Shown: in pieces, positions 32,481-44,226 of the stretch
Numbering within the stretch: the stretch's first letter is position 1
Layout: every line of letters starts with the position of its first letter
Assembly (NCBI GenBank): GCA_002077065.1
Contig: NAJO01000017.1
Span: 434,001-498,000, forward strand
DNA length: 64,000 bases
Source: Cryoendolithus antarcticus
Lineage: Eukaryota; Ascomycota; Dothideomycetes; Cladosporiales; Cladosporiaceae
Reading direction: 5' to 3'
Program-made: the position numbers and the translations under genes
The notes under the pieces: model-generated
What the model was told of the DNA's origin: nothing
Database searches by the model: none
The model's input: the letters and a program-made list of their open reading frames with translations, nothing else

Positions 32481-34378
32481 CTATCCTCCGCCTCCAGCAC
32501 CCCCCTCGCCCCTCCGTCCAACCCACCCCACATTCCAAAGCACATGCGCAATATCCCTCGCCGTATTGACCCCCTCTGAAATCCTACCAAACAACCCCGC
32601 AGCCACAGCATCATCCTCATCCTCCTCATAAGGCATGAACATCCCGCTCTCAGTCCGCCGCATACCCTCAATTCCGTACCCCTCACCCTCGTTAGGCCGC
32701 GTGTAAGCGTGGTGCGTCTCGTCTGGTAAAGGGAGAGAGGCGGCTCCGAGGGACGATTTGGGGTTCGAGGCGCCGAAGGACCAGCCTGTTTCGTCGTCGG
32801 CGTCGGGGGATGAGCGGCGGAGGGAGGCTGAGGGGGAGGAGGAGGGCCGGGAGGATGTGGGGGAAGAGGAGTCGGGGGAGGAGGGGATGAGGAAGTTGCG
32901 TGAAGGTCTGCTTGGGCGGAGGGTTTCGGCGCTGGGCGAAGGTGACAAGCGGCCGGCGGACCAGGAGCGGGCTAGTGGGGTCATGCTTGAGTCTGCTTCC
33001 GGGTCTGGGCTGTCTGTGCGGTATTTGAGGGTTGTAGACGCGACTGTCTCGATCATTTTGCGTTGTGTCGAAGCCGCAGGCGTGGGAGGTGCCCGTGTGC
33101 TCTGCTGCGAACTCTTATTCCGCGACAAATTCGGTCGTCTCCGTCGCCGCATGATCATCAGCCCTTCGTCATCACTATCAGAGCTGGAGTCGTAGTGAAT
33201 ATGTTCTTGCACGTCATCTTCATCGTCGTCCGGCTTGCACTCCACGGCAATGCACTGCTCTACATTATCGTCAAAGCGGATGTGGCGATGCTCTTTTGTA
33301 TCTGAAGGCGTCTCTGCGCCCGAGCTGCTATCCCGGCTCGTGAAGTAGTCCATCGACTGTCGTCTCGAGATGAATGAATTCAGACCGTAGTGTTGTGCTT
33401 CCGGCTGCGCGACTTTACTGCTTGGAGTCCGTCCTTGCGACTGTATCGATGCAGCGGCTTGTTTTAGTAACGAAGCGGCAGATAGTGATCTCTGCAGCAT
33501 CACCTCGGACATACTCCGCTTCTTCAGGATTGGCTTCTTGTGCACGAATGAGTTGGTCCTTGATAGACTTGTCCCAGCCGAGGGCTCACCCTTCGTAATC
33601 GGATGCGAAGTCGCAGGCTTGAGCGGGCCATATAGCCAGGTCACATCACTCTCCTTCAGCCTACGAAATTGGTCAGATCAGACCTCACCACGCGATTTCC
33701 GACATGCAGCACTCACCAATTCAACGTCTCCGGACTAACAGTCGGCAAATCAAACTTACTCTTCACCCAAGTCCGCCACGCCGCATTCTCGAGCCGACTC
33801 TGCTGCCCATACACCTTCCTCTGCGAAACAATATGACGCCACGAAGACCACACGTCCTCCTCTCTCCAGTCATGGCTCAAGTAATCCACGTGCTGTGAAG
33901 GCTCGGTCTTGATCGCTGTGTCGTCCGAGACCGAGGGTGTTGCCAAGGGCGACTCATCTGAAGCTGTGGTGTCTGTCGTCGCACTCTCCGTCTGCTCGTC
34001 GCTGGACTCGCTCGCGCTAAGATTCAAGTAGCTGTCGAACTGGGGATAGTCGTCTTCGTATTGCTGCGAAGTTTGGGCGTATTTGTGTTCTAATGACGTA
34101 GTGGGTTCGGGTACAGGGGTCGATTGTCGGGGTAGCAGACTTGAGAGGTCTGACGATGAGGCCCGCGATCCTATGGCTGTTGCTGGTTGGGAAGGTAGTA
34201 CGCGCTCGGTGTGCTCGGCGTGTTCGTATGTTGAGGCTGGCAAGGAGATGTATGAGCGGCGCGGGCTTGAGCCGAGTGGCGGCGAGGTGCCAATAGACAG
34301 TCCTTGTGACGATGCCGAGCGGCGTGGTGTGTAGAAGTGGTCATTGCTGTCGTTGCGCGGGGTGAGGACCTCCGCCAT
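32481..34378 (-). CDS. Reg1/Hex2-type regulatory subunit of protein phosphatase 1
   Basis: Two exons (34378-33717, 33660-32481) with a 56-bp intron (GTGAGT...GTAG) give 613 aa. The DUF1752-type block lies just before the junction (WSSWRHIVSQRKVYGQQSR, then LENAAWRTW). The PP1-docking motif RHIRF (about 345-349) is followed by DDNVEQCIAVE, the Reg1 signature. In yeast Reg1 targets PP1 (Glc7) to Snf1 and relieves or enforces glucose repression; a matching role in carbon repression here is inferred. The remainder is disordered, Ser/Pro-rich and acidic (PDDDEDDVQEH), with an Arg run (IMRRRRRPNLSR) after it. The C-terminal FGRISEGVNTARDIAHVLWNVGW is also conserved in the fungal family. The MFS sugar transporter at 10 kb could be a downstream target, but nothing in the DNA shows it. 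Confidence 0.85.
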
Positions 34379-37300
34379 ATTATGGGGTATCTGGGGAAGA
34401 TCCTGGTCGTAGGGTAGCGAGTGTGATGCCGGTCGTTGTGTATGTCCGCCAGCGATATTGTGGTCCTCTTGTAGTCCCTCCGTGACGCTACGGTCTCACT
34501 CCAGCGCCAGGCCCGTCATGAAGCCCTCCGAATGATGATGTCCCTCCCTCTTACACGGCCCCCGTCGATGCCAAGGTCCCTCCACCACCTGGCCCTCCAC
34601 AGTCCAATGCCCGGGGTAAAGTCCGAGGTGCAATCCTTCACGATTCAATTTCCTTCCCTCACGTTCGCCAAGTCCACCGCTGACCTTCACATTAACCACC
34701 AGAGGATACGAGCAAGTCGTTGGGTGAAGTTTGTACAGAATAGAGACATAGACTTCGACGCGCAACCAGCGAACCGGAATTCTCGTGCCCTTGGAACAAA
34801 GGTGGGTCGACAAAGTCTAGCGCATGCGCGTTGGAGCTACTTTCGGTACAAACCGGTCCCGCAATACCCTACTCGCGCGGATTGCACCGACTGGCTGCTG
34901 CAGTCAACAGGCGATGCGGGGAATGGGAGGAAGAGAGGAGAAAGGGGAGGATGTCTCTGTTCTTGCTGTGCGGATCGTGAATCACTACAGCGGGAGAGGC
35001 GAGATGGTGCTGTCGCTGTAGTGGGCAACGGTATGCGTGGCCGTGGGATAGGTAAAGTCTGATCCTGCTACGTTGAAGTACCTGTGTACTTCGTGTCGAT
35101 GCGAGAGCTGCGTTTGTAACATGCACTTCGTTCCCAGCGGGTAGGGCAGGGGGCAAGATGGAGTATCACGCCGCAGGGGAGCGGAGCACGACTATGCGCC
35201 TACGCGGTTGTGTCGGCGTCTGGTAAGGACATCACTTCGATGGCCAAGTCTCTCGATCATGAGATCGCTTACAATCACTCTCACGGTCCAAAGCCGTTGG
35301 TCAGGTCATTCACGTTCCTCCGTTCCTCGTTCGAAGCCAATCGCGTCATCGGTGAGCACGTTTCAGCTCCACTACTCCAGACAACTCCAGCACTGTCAAC
35401 GTCTTGGTCTTGTCGACAGCCCGATGTGAGACAGTGATAGACAGGTATCCCACGGCGGAACGCGGCAAGCATTGCTGCAACCCGGTGGAACGATACTATC
35501 GGCCTAACCCTCTACACCAATGGAAGTCCCTCCGCTGACACGATGTGAACGCCTGTCTCGGCATGTCGACGCCACAAACGCTGCAGCTCTCCCTGTCACT
35601 GCGAACTCTGGCCTGCCCTATCTACGTACACTGTTGCGATAAGCCAGCCCACGTTCCAGAGCCACCGCACCTAGCCGTCTCGTCTCACGAATCTGCAGCT
35701 TGGCACAAAGCACGACGCGAGCCCTTGGACCCGAGCCCTAGGCCCATCGGTCCGTCTTTGCAGGTCAACATGATTGGCAATCAGGTTCACGCGATGTGTA
35801 CATGCAGTAGCTGCTCGGCCGTTGATAGTGCAGCGGCATACCTTATACGAACTTCACATGCGGAGAGTTACGGGATCAGCTGTCATCGCCTGCCAGTATC
35901 ACATGAATTGTACCTCTGTACGTGGCGGCGATTGACGGACGATTCGTATAGGCCTTATGCCATCGAGGTGGGTCCGTTCAAGGCATGGGCAGTGTTGAAG
36001 GCAAGTGGACTCCACAGGAGCTCGAGGACTATTGCCATGGCCGTTGCTGGCATTGACGAAATCTCAATGGCCTGCGCGTTTGAGCGATTTAGACCATGTG
36101 CTAACGATCTAGCTTCTATCACTGTGGCGGACACACCAGCTATTACTTGTCCATGGTGAGTATTTTACTCTCTACCACAGGGAGTACGATCGGGTGGAGC
36201 AAACCCACGCTGAACAGTGTAAGCAGCACATCTGCCATGCAACGTGGCGCATGCCTTTCTCACGGTTCCACTCCTCTGCATGACGTGCGAACTGGCTCAC
36301 CTGCTAGTCCTCGGAGACACGCCTGGCATACTGGAGGCAGGACGTGAGACACAATGGCATTCGAGCCGACGCACGATGCATCTCCTCCCGCCGTTTTAAA
36401 TCGCAACAGCGAGTCCGTGAGCATCGGACGGTTCCGAGCCGTTGTCAGCACTCGGCATGCCGATAGATTGACTTCAATTGCGTATGTCTCGATTTCAGTC
36501 TAGGTTTGTCTTATGCCGTCGTCGGACACTGTCCTTTGTCGCCCACCATGAACGGGAGCGGCCGGATCGTCTCGTTTCCATGGCGAAATATCCGCGTTCA
36601 TGTGCGACATCTGACGACCAAGGGGACTCGTATCTGGGCTCGCCGCAGCAGCGTCGAAACTCAATCTCGACCTGCACTCAAGTATGGTTGGATGCTCAAT
36701 TCACGCAGTTTGACTCCATCTACAGCTTCCACTAATCACGCCACGGGTGCATAGCACTTCCTCCGCATATTTCTCTGCCGCATATTTGCCCCACGACGTT
36801 CATCAGCACTGCACCAACAAGCTCCAGGACAATCGGGACAAGTCCGGTACTCACCCAGCTTTGCTCCAACGGTCTGATCGATACTTGGTTCGGGATCCTG
36901 GTGCCGGACACGTGGCTCCCTTGACTCAAGAGCCCAGCGATCGGTGTGTTGCTGATGCTGAGATAGCATGGCAGAAATGTCTCGCCCGTCCAATCTTGCA
37001 CTGTTCTCCATGCCCCCCGAATCAACAGAGGCTGGAAATACAGGCTCAGCTCGATTACAAGCAGCCCACTCTCACGCATCGGGAGCTTACCCTAGGTGCA
37101 GTCAATGCCTGAATAGTCCCCACGGGGAGAGCCGGGATCGTGCTTGAGCTGGCCGGCGACCTGTGTCTTCCGACTTCCTCTGATACGATTCAGGGGCAAT
37201 GCCTCGTCTGGAATGTGTCATTTCTGGCGCTTCCCGGTGCCTCGTCGTAGGTCAGGCACGGGGAAGCCATCCGTCTTGCCTAAGGAGACCCCGCGAGTCA

Positions 37301-37399
37301 ACGGTGTCGCTGCAGTGATAAAGGAGAAGAGGATATGATACAGCGAGTCGTAACGCCCTAGGTGGTATGTCACTGGAATGCTGACAAGAAATCACACCC
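34379..37399. other. 3-kb region with no convincing gene
   Basis: This is the longest gene-free stretch in the window, upstream of the Reg1-like gene and downstream of Yos9. Frames of up to 204 codons exist (for example 35545-36159) but start at non-ATG codons and have random composition. I found no transposon ends, simple repeat or RNA gene by eye. It may hold a long 5' UTR, a non-coding transcript or a decayed gene. Confidence 0.45.
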
Positions 37400-39025
37400 T
37401 CAGAGCTCCTCATGGTAGTACTCCTCCTGACTTCCCTCCTGACTCTCCCCATTCTCCTCACCATCTCCCCTCTCCCCATCCTGCCCCAAAGCCTCACCCT
37501 CAACAACATCTTCCACCACCACTCCCTCACCCTCCCCATCCCCCTTCACCTCCCCAGTCCCTTCCTCCTCACTCCCATCATCAATAACCCCCCTGTACTC
37601 CCTCCCCCTGACCGTCTCAACAACATCCAACTTCCACTTTCCCCCCTTGGCAACCTCCTCCAGTTTCCGCTTGAAAGCCTCCACATCCTTCTTCTTGCCC
37701 AGCTGCCGCTTCTCCAGCTCCTCAGCCCCGAGCATCTTCCCATCAGAGTCCGCGATAGTCTCAATATACGTCTCCTTCCCCCCCCCAACAATCGCACTCT
37801 TCTCGAGCTTGACGCCTTTTGGCACGATAGCGTGAGCGCCGACTTCGATGTCGCCTGCTACCTGCCGCTTGGGCGGGACGGGGATGCCGAACGCGACTGC
37901 GGCGTCGGGGTTTGCGGCCCAGATTTCTGCATCTGAGGGTTCGGAGGCTGGGGCAGGAGCAGCGAGGTCTTTGGCGTGGGCTTCGGTTTCCGAAGGGGAG
38001 AGGATCGGGGCGCAGGTTATGGCGTTTGCGGCTTCTACTTGCGGGGGGAGGAAGGCTATGTCGTTGCAGAGGCGCGGAGTTTGGATTACCATTAGGTAGG
38101 CGCAGGTGGCTGTTTCTTTTATGAGGGAGATGCGGTCGGAGCCTGTGGAGGGGTTGCAGTGGAACTGTGTTGGTCAGTACTTTAGGCGTCTTGAGAGACT
38201 GTGATGAGGACAACGAACCTGCAATTCTATCCTCCTTGACTTCCCCGTAAGATCGCACGTCGTGCCACCATCCAGCCTCTGAACAAGATACCGCGACTCT
38301 CCCTTCGTGACCAGCTCGCCTACTTCCTTTCCCTCCACCTTCCCCACCTCCTTTCCCTCAGCCTTCCCCTCAGCCTCCCCCTGCCCTTTACCCATCGCCT
38401 TTCCCTTGCCCTCCCCTCCAGCACCCTCATACATCCCCAGACTATACCCCTCCACCTCCGGGTCCTCAACGGGCGGATAAATCTGCCCCCCTCGCCCCGG
38501 AGCCAACTGATGGAACTGCCGCACACCCTCGCCATAGCAGAATCTGTAGCTCCACCATCCGGAAACAAAGTACGTGCATTGGCCGTGCATGGCTGATAAC
38601 AACTCCCAACCGCGCTCGTTGGCACGCGCAAGTTCCCTCGCGGTGTCGGCCTGAGTTTGTGTGGCATTCTCTGCGGGCGTTGTTTGCTCTGGGGGCGCAA
38701 CGATGGGTATTGAACATAGATAGCGTTGTTGATCGAGGAGCAGTACCTCATACTCCAGCCTCTGCTCCTCGCTGGCATCTCGATCGCGGTCCTCCCAATT
38801 TGAGTCCGGTGTATGATGGCCGATGTCAGTTCCACTGCTCGGCATGGGCTGTGTCGAGCCATCCCGTAGTTTCCAAGGCACATCGTCTTCGGGTATGTAC
38901 TGCTCCGTAAACTTGATCTCGTACTGAGGGAAGGCTAGGATATCGTCTTGAACGCTGAAGGCATGCTGGGACGCGAGGACTAGCGAGACACGGAGGACCG
39001 CGGGCAGGGCAAAGAAGTGTCTCAT
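37400..39025 (-). CDS. Yos9/OS-9-type ER lectin (MRH domain)
   Basis: Two exons (39025-38219, 38164-37400) with a 54-bp phase-0 intron give 523 aa. It recognises trimmed mannose on misfolded glycoproteins and passes them to the Hrd1 ER-associated degradation complex. Seen: signal peptide (MRHFFALPAVLRVSLVLAS), then the MRH domain with CTYFVSGWWSYRFCYGEGV, LVQRLDGGTTCDLTGKSRRI and, across the junction, ELQFHCNPSTGSDRISLIKE to TATCAYLMVIQTP. The final residues YYHEEL are a variant H(D/E)EL retrieval signal. Between the two halves of the MRH domain sits a Gly/Lys/Glu repeat insert of about 40 residues, longer than usual. The C-terminal third is acidic and disordered. The start at 39025 is the only ATG that exposes the signal peptide. 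It diverges from the NLR gene across about 325 bp. Confidence 0.88.
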
Positions 39026-39350
39026 TACTAAGATGTGTCGGTGCAAGCAAGATCAGTTGTTGATTCGCCGGGAAGGGAGCTCGTAGATATGACCAAGTGG
39101 AAGCTTGGAAGATGTCACGTGCCGCTGCCTCGTCGAGCAAGCTTAAGCTCGGCCTTTGACTTTGCTCCTTACCTGGTGCACTCAACATACCATATACGGT
39201 GAGGTCACACACGGGGCATCATGGGCAAGCGCTGGACGCTGTCTATTGCCTCGCGATGCACCATTGCTAGCGAGTAGAACGCATGATGGTGAGCTAAGAT
39301 TGAAAGTACTGATCGGCCCAATCTTCCTTGGAAACGTTCAGTCCTCAACC
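39026..39350. other. Divergent promoter between Yos9 and the NLR gene
   Basis: About 325 bp with one CACGTG (39116-39121). The NLR frame stays open through part of it, but without a credible ATG before 39351. Confidence 0.4.
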
Positions 39351-41741
39351 ATGGCCGATCCTGTGTCAGTCACTGGATTGGCACTTCAGGTGGGCTCCTT
39401 GCTCAAGCAGCTGGTCGACTACTGGAAAGCCGTAAAGGGCGCACACAAGGAGATACAAAGTTTCCAAAGCGAGCTCTTCGCGCTGAAAGGCGTACTGCGT
39501 GACATAGAGACTGCCCAGGACACCGCTGGACAACGTCCTTCAAGGAGAGACTTGACAGAGACCTTGATTGCAGCATCTACGATTCTTGGTGAGTTGGCCA
39601 AGAAGCTGGATATGAGGAAGCACCGTGTAACTAAGGCCCTGACTTGGCCTTTCGAGAAGTCAGAATGCACCGAATTGCTGGTCAGGCTGGAACGGATCAA
39701 GACATGGCTTATGCTATATAGTATGGGCGAGCAGCAGACAGGTATCAGCTTGGTACAGGATGCCTTACAGGAGCTGACGGATACCGTGAAGGACGACATT
39801 GCTGAGCGCAAGTCGAAACTGCAATCAGACGAACAACGAGCTCTTGTGGATCTACTGGATTCGCCCTCATCCGATGCGGTACACGCTAAAGCTTGCGCTA
39901 CATGGCAAGGCACAACTCCTGGCGCGTGGTTCCTTGATGGCTACTTACAGCCTTGGATCTGGGATGATCATCCTACAGCTAAAATGATACTGCTGAATGG
40001 CAAATCCGGAGCTGGCAAGACCATCTTGATGTCCCGAGCAGTCGATTGGATGACAACGCTAGACGTTCGCGGGTCAATACCACTGACTGCGAAGTTCTAT
40101 TGTGTATATAGCGATGACTCGACGCAAGATGTAACAAACGTCCTTGGTGTGCTCGTTGCTCAGCTAGCCCTGCGGAAACCGTCAATTCTTGATGTACTCG
40201 ATCCGAAACCAACAAAAGCGAAGCAGGCTTCAAGTGCTCAGCTCGAATCATGCATAATTGCAGCAGCTGCAGAGACTCGAGTGCTTCTTGTCGTCGACGC
40301 ACTCAACGAAAGTTCCGGGCGCAGTGCAATTTACCATAGTCTCTTGCGGCTTGCTGGAGAGAATGACAACATGAGGATCTTGGTCAGCAGCACTCCGGGC
40401 TCTGGCATTTCGGACCATCAGCACATGCCTTGTATGCAGGTAGACATGGCGGCAGCGCGTTTCACGCCTGACATGGCGCGGTTCATTGACGAGAGTATCG
40501 CTCATAGTGAAGTTCTACAACGGTTGCCACGAGTGGACATACATGACGCCCTGCTCGCCAAGGCGGATGGCTCGTTTCGATGGCTGGAACTCCAGATACA
40601 GCACATATCCACACAGCCCACTGCAAGGCGAGCCTTGCAAGCAACACAAAACACGCCAAAAACGCTCGACGATACATATGCAGCAACTCTTGCTCGTGTC
40701 CCGGCGGAGTCCCGGGACATGGTCAAGGAAGCTTTGGCATGGGTAGCTTTCGCTCATCGTCCATTGGATCTTGACGAGCTTAATGAAGCAGTCATCATTG
40801 AAGATGAGCAGCAAGACATCGACGACACTTACCGGATAGCACCTCAGGACCTCTTACTCACTCTTTGCCAGGGCTTGCTCAGCTTTGACCCTGTCGTCTC
40901 AACCGTGACCTTTGCACATCAGTCTGCGTGGACTTACCTGATATCCGACGTCAGCAAAGGCGCCGAAGGCTCCTTCTGGTACTTGGATGAAGATCACTGG
41001 ATGCGCCACATAGTCCGGAAGTGCTTGACACACCTCCTGATGGAGCCTTTCAGCTATGGACGCGCGCTCCTACAGCGACGCGCAGGCTTACATGTACTCT
41101 ACCCGTTACTAGACTTCTCCAGCACCCGCTGGGCTTTCTATGCCGCAAACGTCCAGCTCGGTCCTGACGAGCTTGGATTGGCACTCAGATTCTTCCAAAC
41201 ACATCGCAGGAAGAAGTTTGGAGGTAACTTCGCGTTTTGGATATCCGCTCTGTTGCAGGATACTGAACTCGACCACGTCGAAGTCACTAAGCGCGCCGAG
41301 CCATTATACTACGCAGCGTCCTACGGTTGTCTCCAGATCATGCAGATGCTATTTGACGAAGGGTACGTGACGCGCAGTCGGACCCCAAGTGATACACGCT
41401 GGGATATCGACCACCAGTGTGGTCGCTATAATTCTACCGCCCTCACAGTGGCTTGCTGGCGCGGATACACCGACGTAGCCAAGGCGCTGCTGGAAGCTGG
41501 AGCTGATTTCGACATCGACGACGCGGAAGGCTACAATTGTTTGGACTGGGCCCGGATCCTATCTCATCACAGCTGCGTCGAGCTGCTGAAGTCTTTTGGT
41601 GCACGCGAGATCGTTGATCCTGACTCGGAGCCACACGAGGATGCGGGTTGGAAGCACGTGAAGGTATGTGAGGCGCACAACGACTCTCGTAATTGGAGGA
41701 GCATGACGGTACCGTATGATGGGTACATGGGTAATTGCTAA
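39351..41741 (+). CDS. NLR-type STAND protein: HeLo-like N-terminus, NACHT NTPase, ankyrin repeats
   Basis: Intron-less, 796 aa, starting at ATG 39351 in a good context. Residues 1 to about 150 match the HeLo-like N-terminal domain common in fungal STAND proteins (MADPVSVTGLALQVGSLLK); related domains execute membrane-directed cell death. A NACHT NTPase follows: Walker A GKSGAGKT (217-224), Walker B VLLVVDALNE (311-320), then a winged-helix part ending in FAHQSAWTYL (521-530). The sensor end is short, with about two to three ankyrin units (PLYYAASYGCLQIMQMLF; TALTVACWRGYTDVAKALLE; NCLDWARILSHHSCVELLK). Such proteins act in allorecognition or defence. Most fungal NLRs have longer repeat arrays, so this is a compact member. 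A frameshifted copy of residues 1-115 lies at 49.3 kb. Confidence 0.85.
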   Translation: MADPVSVTGLALQVGSLLKQLVDYWKAVKGAHKEIQSFQSELFALKGVLRDIETAQDTAGQRPSRRDLTETLIAASTILGELAKKLDMRKHRVTKALTWPFEKSECTELLVRLERIKTWLMLYSMGEQQTGISLVQDALQELTDTVKDDIAERKSKLQSDEQRALVDLLDSPSSDAVHAKACATWQGTTPGAWFLDGYLQPWIWDDHPTAKMILLNGKSGAGKTILMSRAVDWMTTLDVRGSIPLTAKFYCVYSDDSTQDVTNVLGVLVAQLALRKPSILDVLDPKPTKAKQASSAQLESCIIAAAAETRVLLVVDALNESSGRSAIYHSLLRLAGENDNMRILVSSTPGSGISDHQHMPCMQVDMAAARFTPDMARFIDESIAHSEVLQRLPRVDIHDALLAKADGSFRWLELQIQHISTQPTARRALQATQNTPKTLDDTYAATLARVPAESRDMVKEALAWVAFAHRPLDLDELNEAVIIEDEQQDIDDTYRIAPQDLLLTLCQGLLSFDPVVSTVTFAHQSAWTYLISDVSKGAEGSFWYLDEDHWMRHIVRKCLTHLLMEPFSYGRALLQRRAGLHVLYPLLDFSSTRWAFYAANVQLGPDELGLALRFFQTHRRKKFGGNFAFWISALLQDTELDHVEVTKRAEPLYYAASYGCLQIMQMLFDEGYVTRSRTPSDTRWDIDHQCGRYNSTALTVACWRGYTDVAKALLEAGADFDIDDAEGYNCLDWARILSHHSCVELLKSFGAREIVDPDSEPHEDAGWKHVKVCEAHNDSRNWRSMTVPYDGYMGNC

Positions 41742-42214
41742 AGTGTGGAAACGCGCATCGTGGTTTGCGTGTCTCTGAGCACTTGACGATGGCACGGAAG
41801 CAGCTGGAGATTATAAGACGTGCCACGCGCATCTACTACCAAGTGCATCTCTATGCTAGACCGGGCGTCCGAGATCCTCTCAGACGGAAGCTCCTTGATC
41901 AATCTGCTATACACCACGCTGTCACAACAGTACCTTCGTGAAAACACGACGAGAAGGCACAAAATTTGATAGCAATGAATTTCCCGCCAATGCAAACCGC
42001 CCTTAGCGTTGCAGCGGACGCGAAACGACAACCTTGACCGGGTTTACGTTGCCGATACCGGCACATGTACCCCCTTGCCAAAGGTAGCAAGAGCGCAGTA
42101 AAGCCTGCCATCTCGAGCATCGTCAACCTGAAGTGGCAGCCAACAGAGAGGCGATTAGAGGAGTCCGGGATCAAGTACGGTGTATACCCTAAGTCTATGC
42201 CGCCCTTTCCGCTC
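41742..42214. other. Convergent spacer, NLR and PEX5
   Basis: About 470 bp between converging stops. Nothing recognised besides presumed 3' ends. Confidence 0.45.
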
Positions 42215-44226
42215 CTAGAACTCAAACTCCCCCCTCATCCCCTCCAAATCCATATCCACCCCGACCCTCTCCGCCAGATCCCTCCGTCCCATCTGCGTGA
42301 ACGTCCGCCTCAGCGTATCATACAGATTCGTGCTCTGGTTTTGGCTCAACATGCCCTCCACCACACTGTCCGGTACATCCCTTCCACTGCCATCTCGTAG
42401 CATCTCTGCGGCCTTAGCCCGCCCTTCGGCCTCGACGACTTTGTGCATTGACAGTGCGCCCAGGAGGTGCGAAGCAGCTTCTTCGAGGACACCGAGGTTG
42501 ATGCAAGAGACTCCCAGGTTGTAACGCGCGCGGACGAAGTTGGGGCGGATTTCGAGGGCGTGAGAGTAGGCGTCTATGGCTTCTTCACTCCTATTACTAT
42601 TCGCCAGCGTAGCGCCCAGCCGGTTCCACAGGAGGTGTTCCGATCCTTCCTGCTTCATACTACCATGCTGTGCTGAGTTCAACGCCGCGCCGAAGCAGTC
42701 GACGGCTTTATCGTAGTCTTCACTCCCGTAGAAGAGCACGCCTAGTCCGACTTGGACGTCTACATCTACGTCCTCGCCCGCGGGGTGTAGCTGCGCGGCT
42801 TGGAGGAACAAGTTCGTGACGCGCTTGTGCAGGGCGTGGCGGTCAGTGAAACCCAGTTCTTCTTCTGCTGTGGGGTTTGGGGCGTTGGTGGCGAGGGAGG
42901 GGTATTTGGTTAGGACCCAGTGTTCTAGGGAGCGGTAGGCGAGGGAGTCAAAGGATTCGTTTGTGTATGAGACCGCGAGGCCCATCAGGGCGTCGAGGTT
43001 ATCGGGGTCCAACTTTAGGGCTTGCTCTAGGGCGCGGATGGCTGGACTCTCTTTCTCATTCTGCGCTTGTGCTTGGCCTAGCGCCACCCATGCTTCCGTG
43101 AAGTTCGAGTCCTTCTGCACTGCCGCTTCGAACGCTAGTGCCGCCAGACTGAGGTTTCCACCATCCCGCATGATCTTCTGTCCTTCTTCGAAAGCATCCG
43201 GCACGTCTTTGAAAATGTTGTCTTGTTCGAACATGTACTCCCCTAATTGCGGACTGGGGTCGTAAGTCCCGAGTCCATCGAAGCCATGACCCATCCCGTC
43301 AAAGTCTTTCCATTGCTCGTACTCGTCACCAAGATGTTGCAGGGCTTCTTCTTCCGCGAGCATGTCCCTGGACGCGTCAGTCTCGGCTTGAATTCCGCGC
43401 CAGATGGACTCGAAGTCGCCGTAGTTCGTTTCGGATCTGCAGCGTGTGAGCTGCAGATCGGGCTACACTTCACATCAAGGGAGAGGGAGACTTACCGGTC
43501 TATGCCGTTCAATTCGTCCTCCATCGCCTTCTCGTCCTCGCGATCAAGCTCCTCCATCTGATCGCCTTCTTTCATCTGACTCAGCTCCTCGAATTGCGCC
43601 TCCCAATCCGTATCACTCAACTCTTGCACCCTCCCCTTGCCCTTGCCCAAAGCCTCCATCGGCTGCTGTGCATGCGCCCCAAAACCACCTCCGTACATAG
43701 GCCGCTGCATCCCCATACCCATACTACCACCATACATCGGCCTCGTGTAAGCCGAGTGCTGCATCTGCGGTCCTGCAGCTGTTATCGGACTTCCCGCTCG
43801 TTGGCCCTGTTGTCTGAACTGCGCGAAGTCCTGTGGGGAGAAGCCAGCTGGACTGCCCTGTCGCAACACACTCTCCTGTGCTGCTAAAGCCGGTATCTGG
43901 TTTCCAAACTCCCCAGCCCATGCACCGCCTCCTCCAACCCCACCACCATACTGACTCTGCTCTATGCGCTCTGCTTCCCGTCTCAGCCCCTCCATCTGGA
44001 AGCTCGGTAATTGCTCAGCGAACTGCGGTGTCTGTTGAGCGAAAGCTGCGAACGCCGCATCCTCACCAGCATTGTTTGCAGGCTGCGAGCGGAAGCCATT
44101 TAGGTGATTGGGTTGTCGACTTGTGAGGCGATCTCGTTGTAATGAGTTATCGACAGATGTTTGTTTCTGGAACTGTGAAAGTGGATTCGCGCCTGTAGAG
44201 CATTCGGGTCCGGAGAGGAAGGACAT
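42215..44226 (-). CDS. PEX5: Peroxisomal targeting signal 1 receptor Pex5
   Basis: Two exons (44226-43496, 43436-42215) with a 59-bp intron give 650 aa. Pex5 binds C-terminal SKL-type signals in the cytosol and carries cargo to the peroxisome import pore. The N-terminus MSFLSGPECSTGANPLSQF has the conserved cysteine (Cys9) used for recycling by mono-ubiquitination. Two WxxxF/Y-type docking motifs are visible (WAGEF, WEAQF) and a further tryptophan region (FESIWRGIQ) lies across the junction. The C-terminal half carries tetratricopeptide repeats, for example TEAWVALGQAQAQNEKESPA, LLWNRLGATLANSNRSEEAI and VRARYNLGVSCINLGVLEEA. The junction consumes the unspliced stop and joins GIDR to SETNYGDF. 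The intron has two CTGCAG acceptors; only the distal one keeps frame. The assignment is strong. Confidence 0.93.

Noticed and set aside
34496..34813. 105-codon minus-strand frame just upstream of the Reg1-like gene
   Set aside because: It begins at TTG and has no ATG until its last codons; no join to the Reg1-like start was found.
35545..36159. 204-codon open frame in the 3-kb gap
   Set aside because: It begins at a GTG, is Cys/His/Ser-rich without pattern, and matches no family.
37412..37936. 174-codon Leu/Pro-rich frame antisense to Yos9
   Set aside because: Mirror of the acidic tail (GAG/GAT runs read backwards as CTC/ATC); no real domain.
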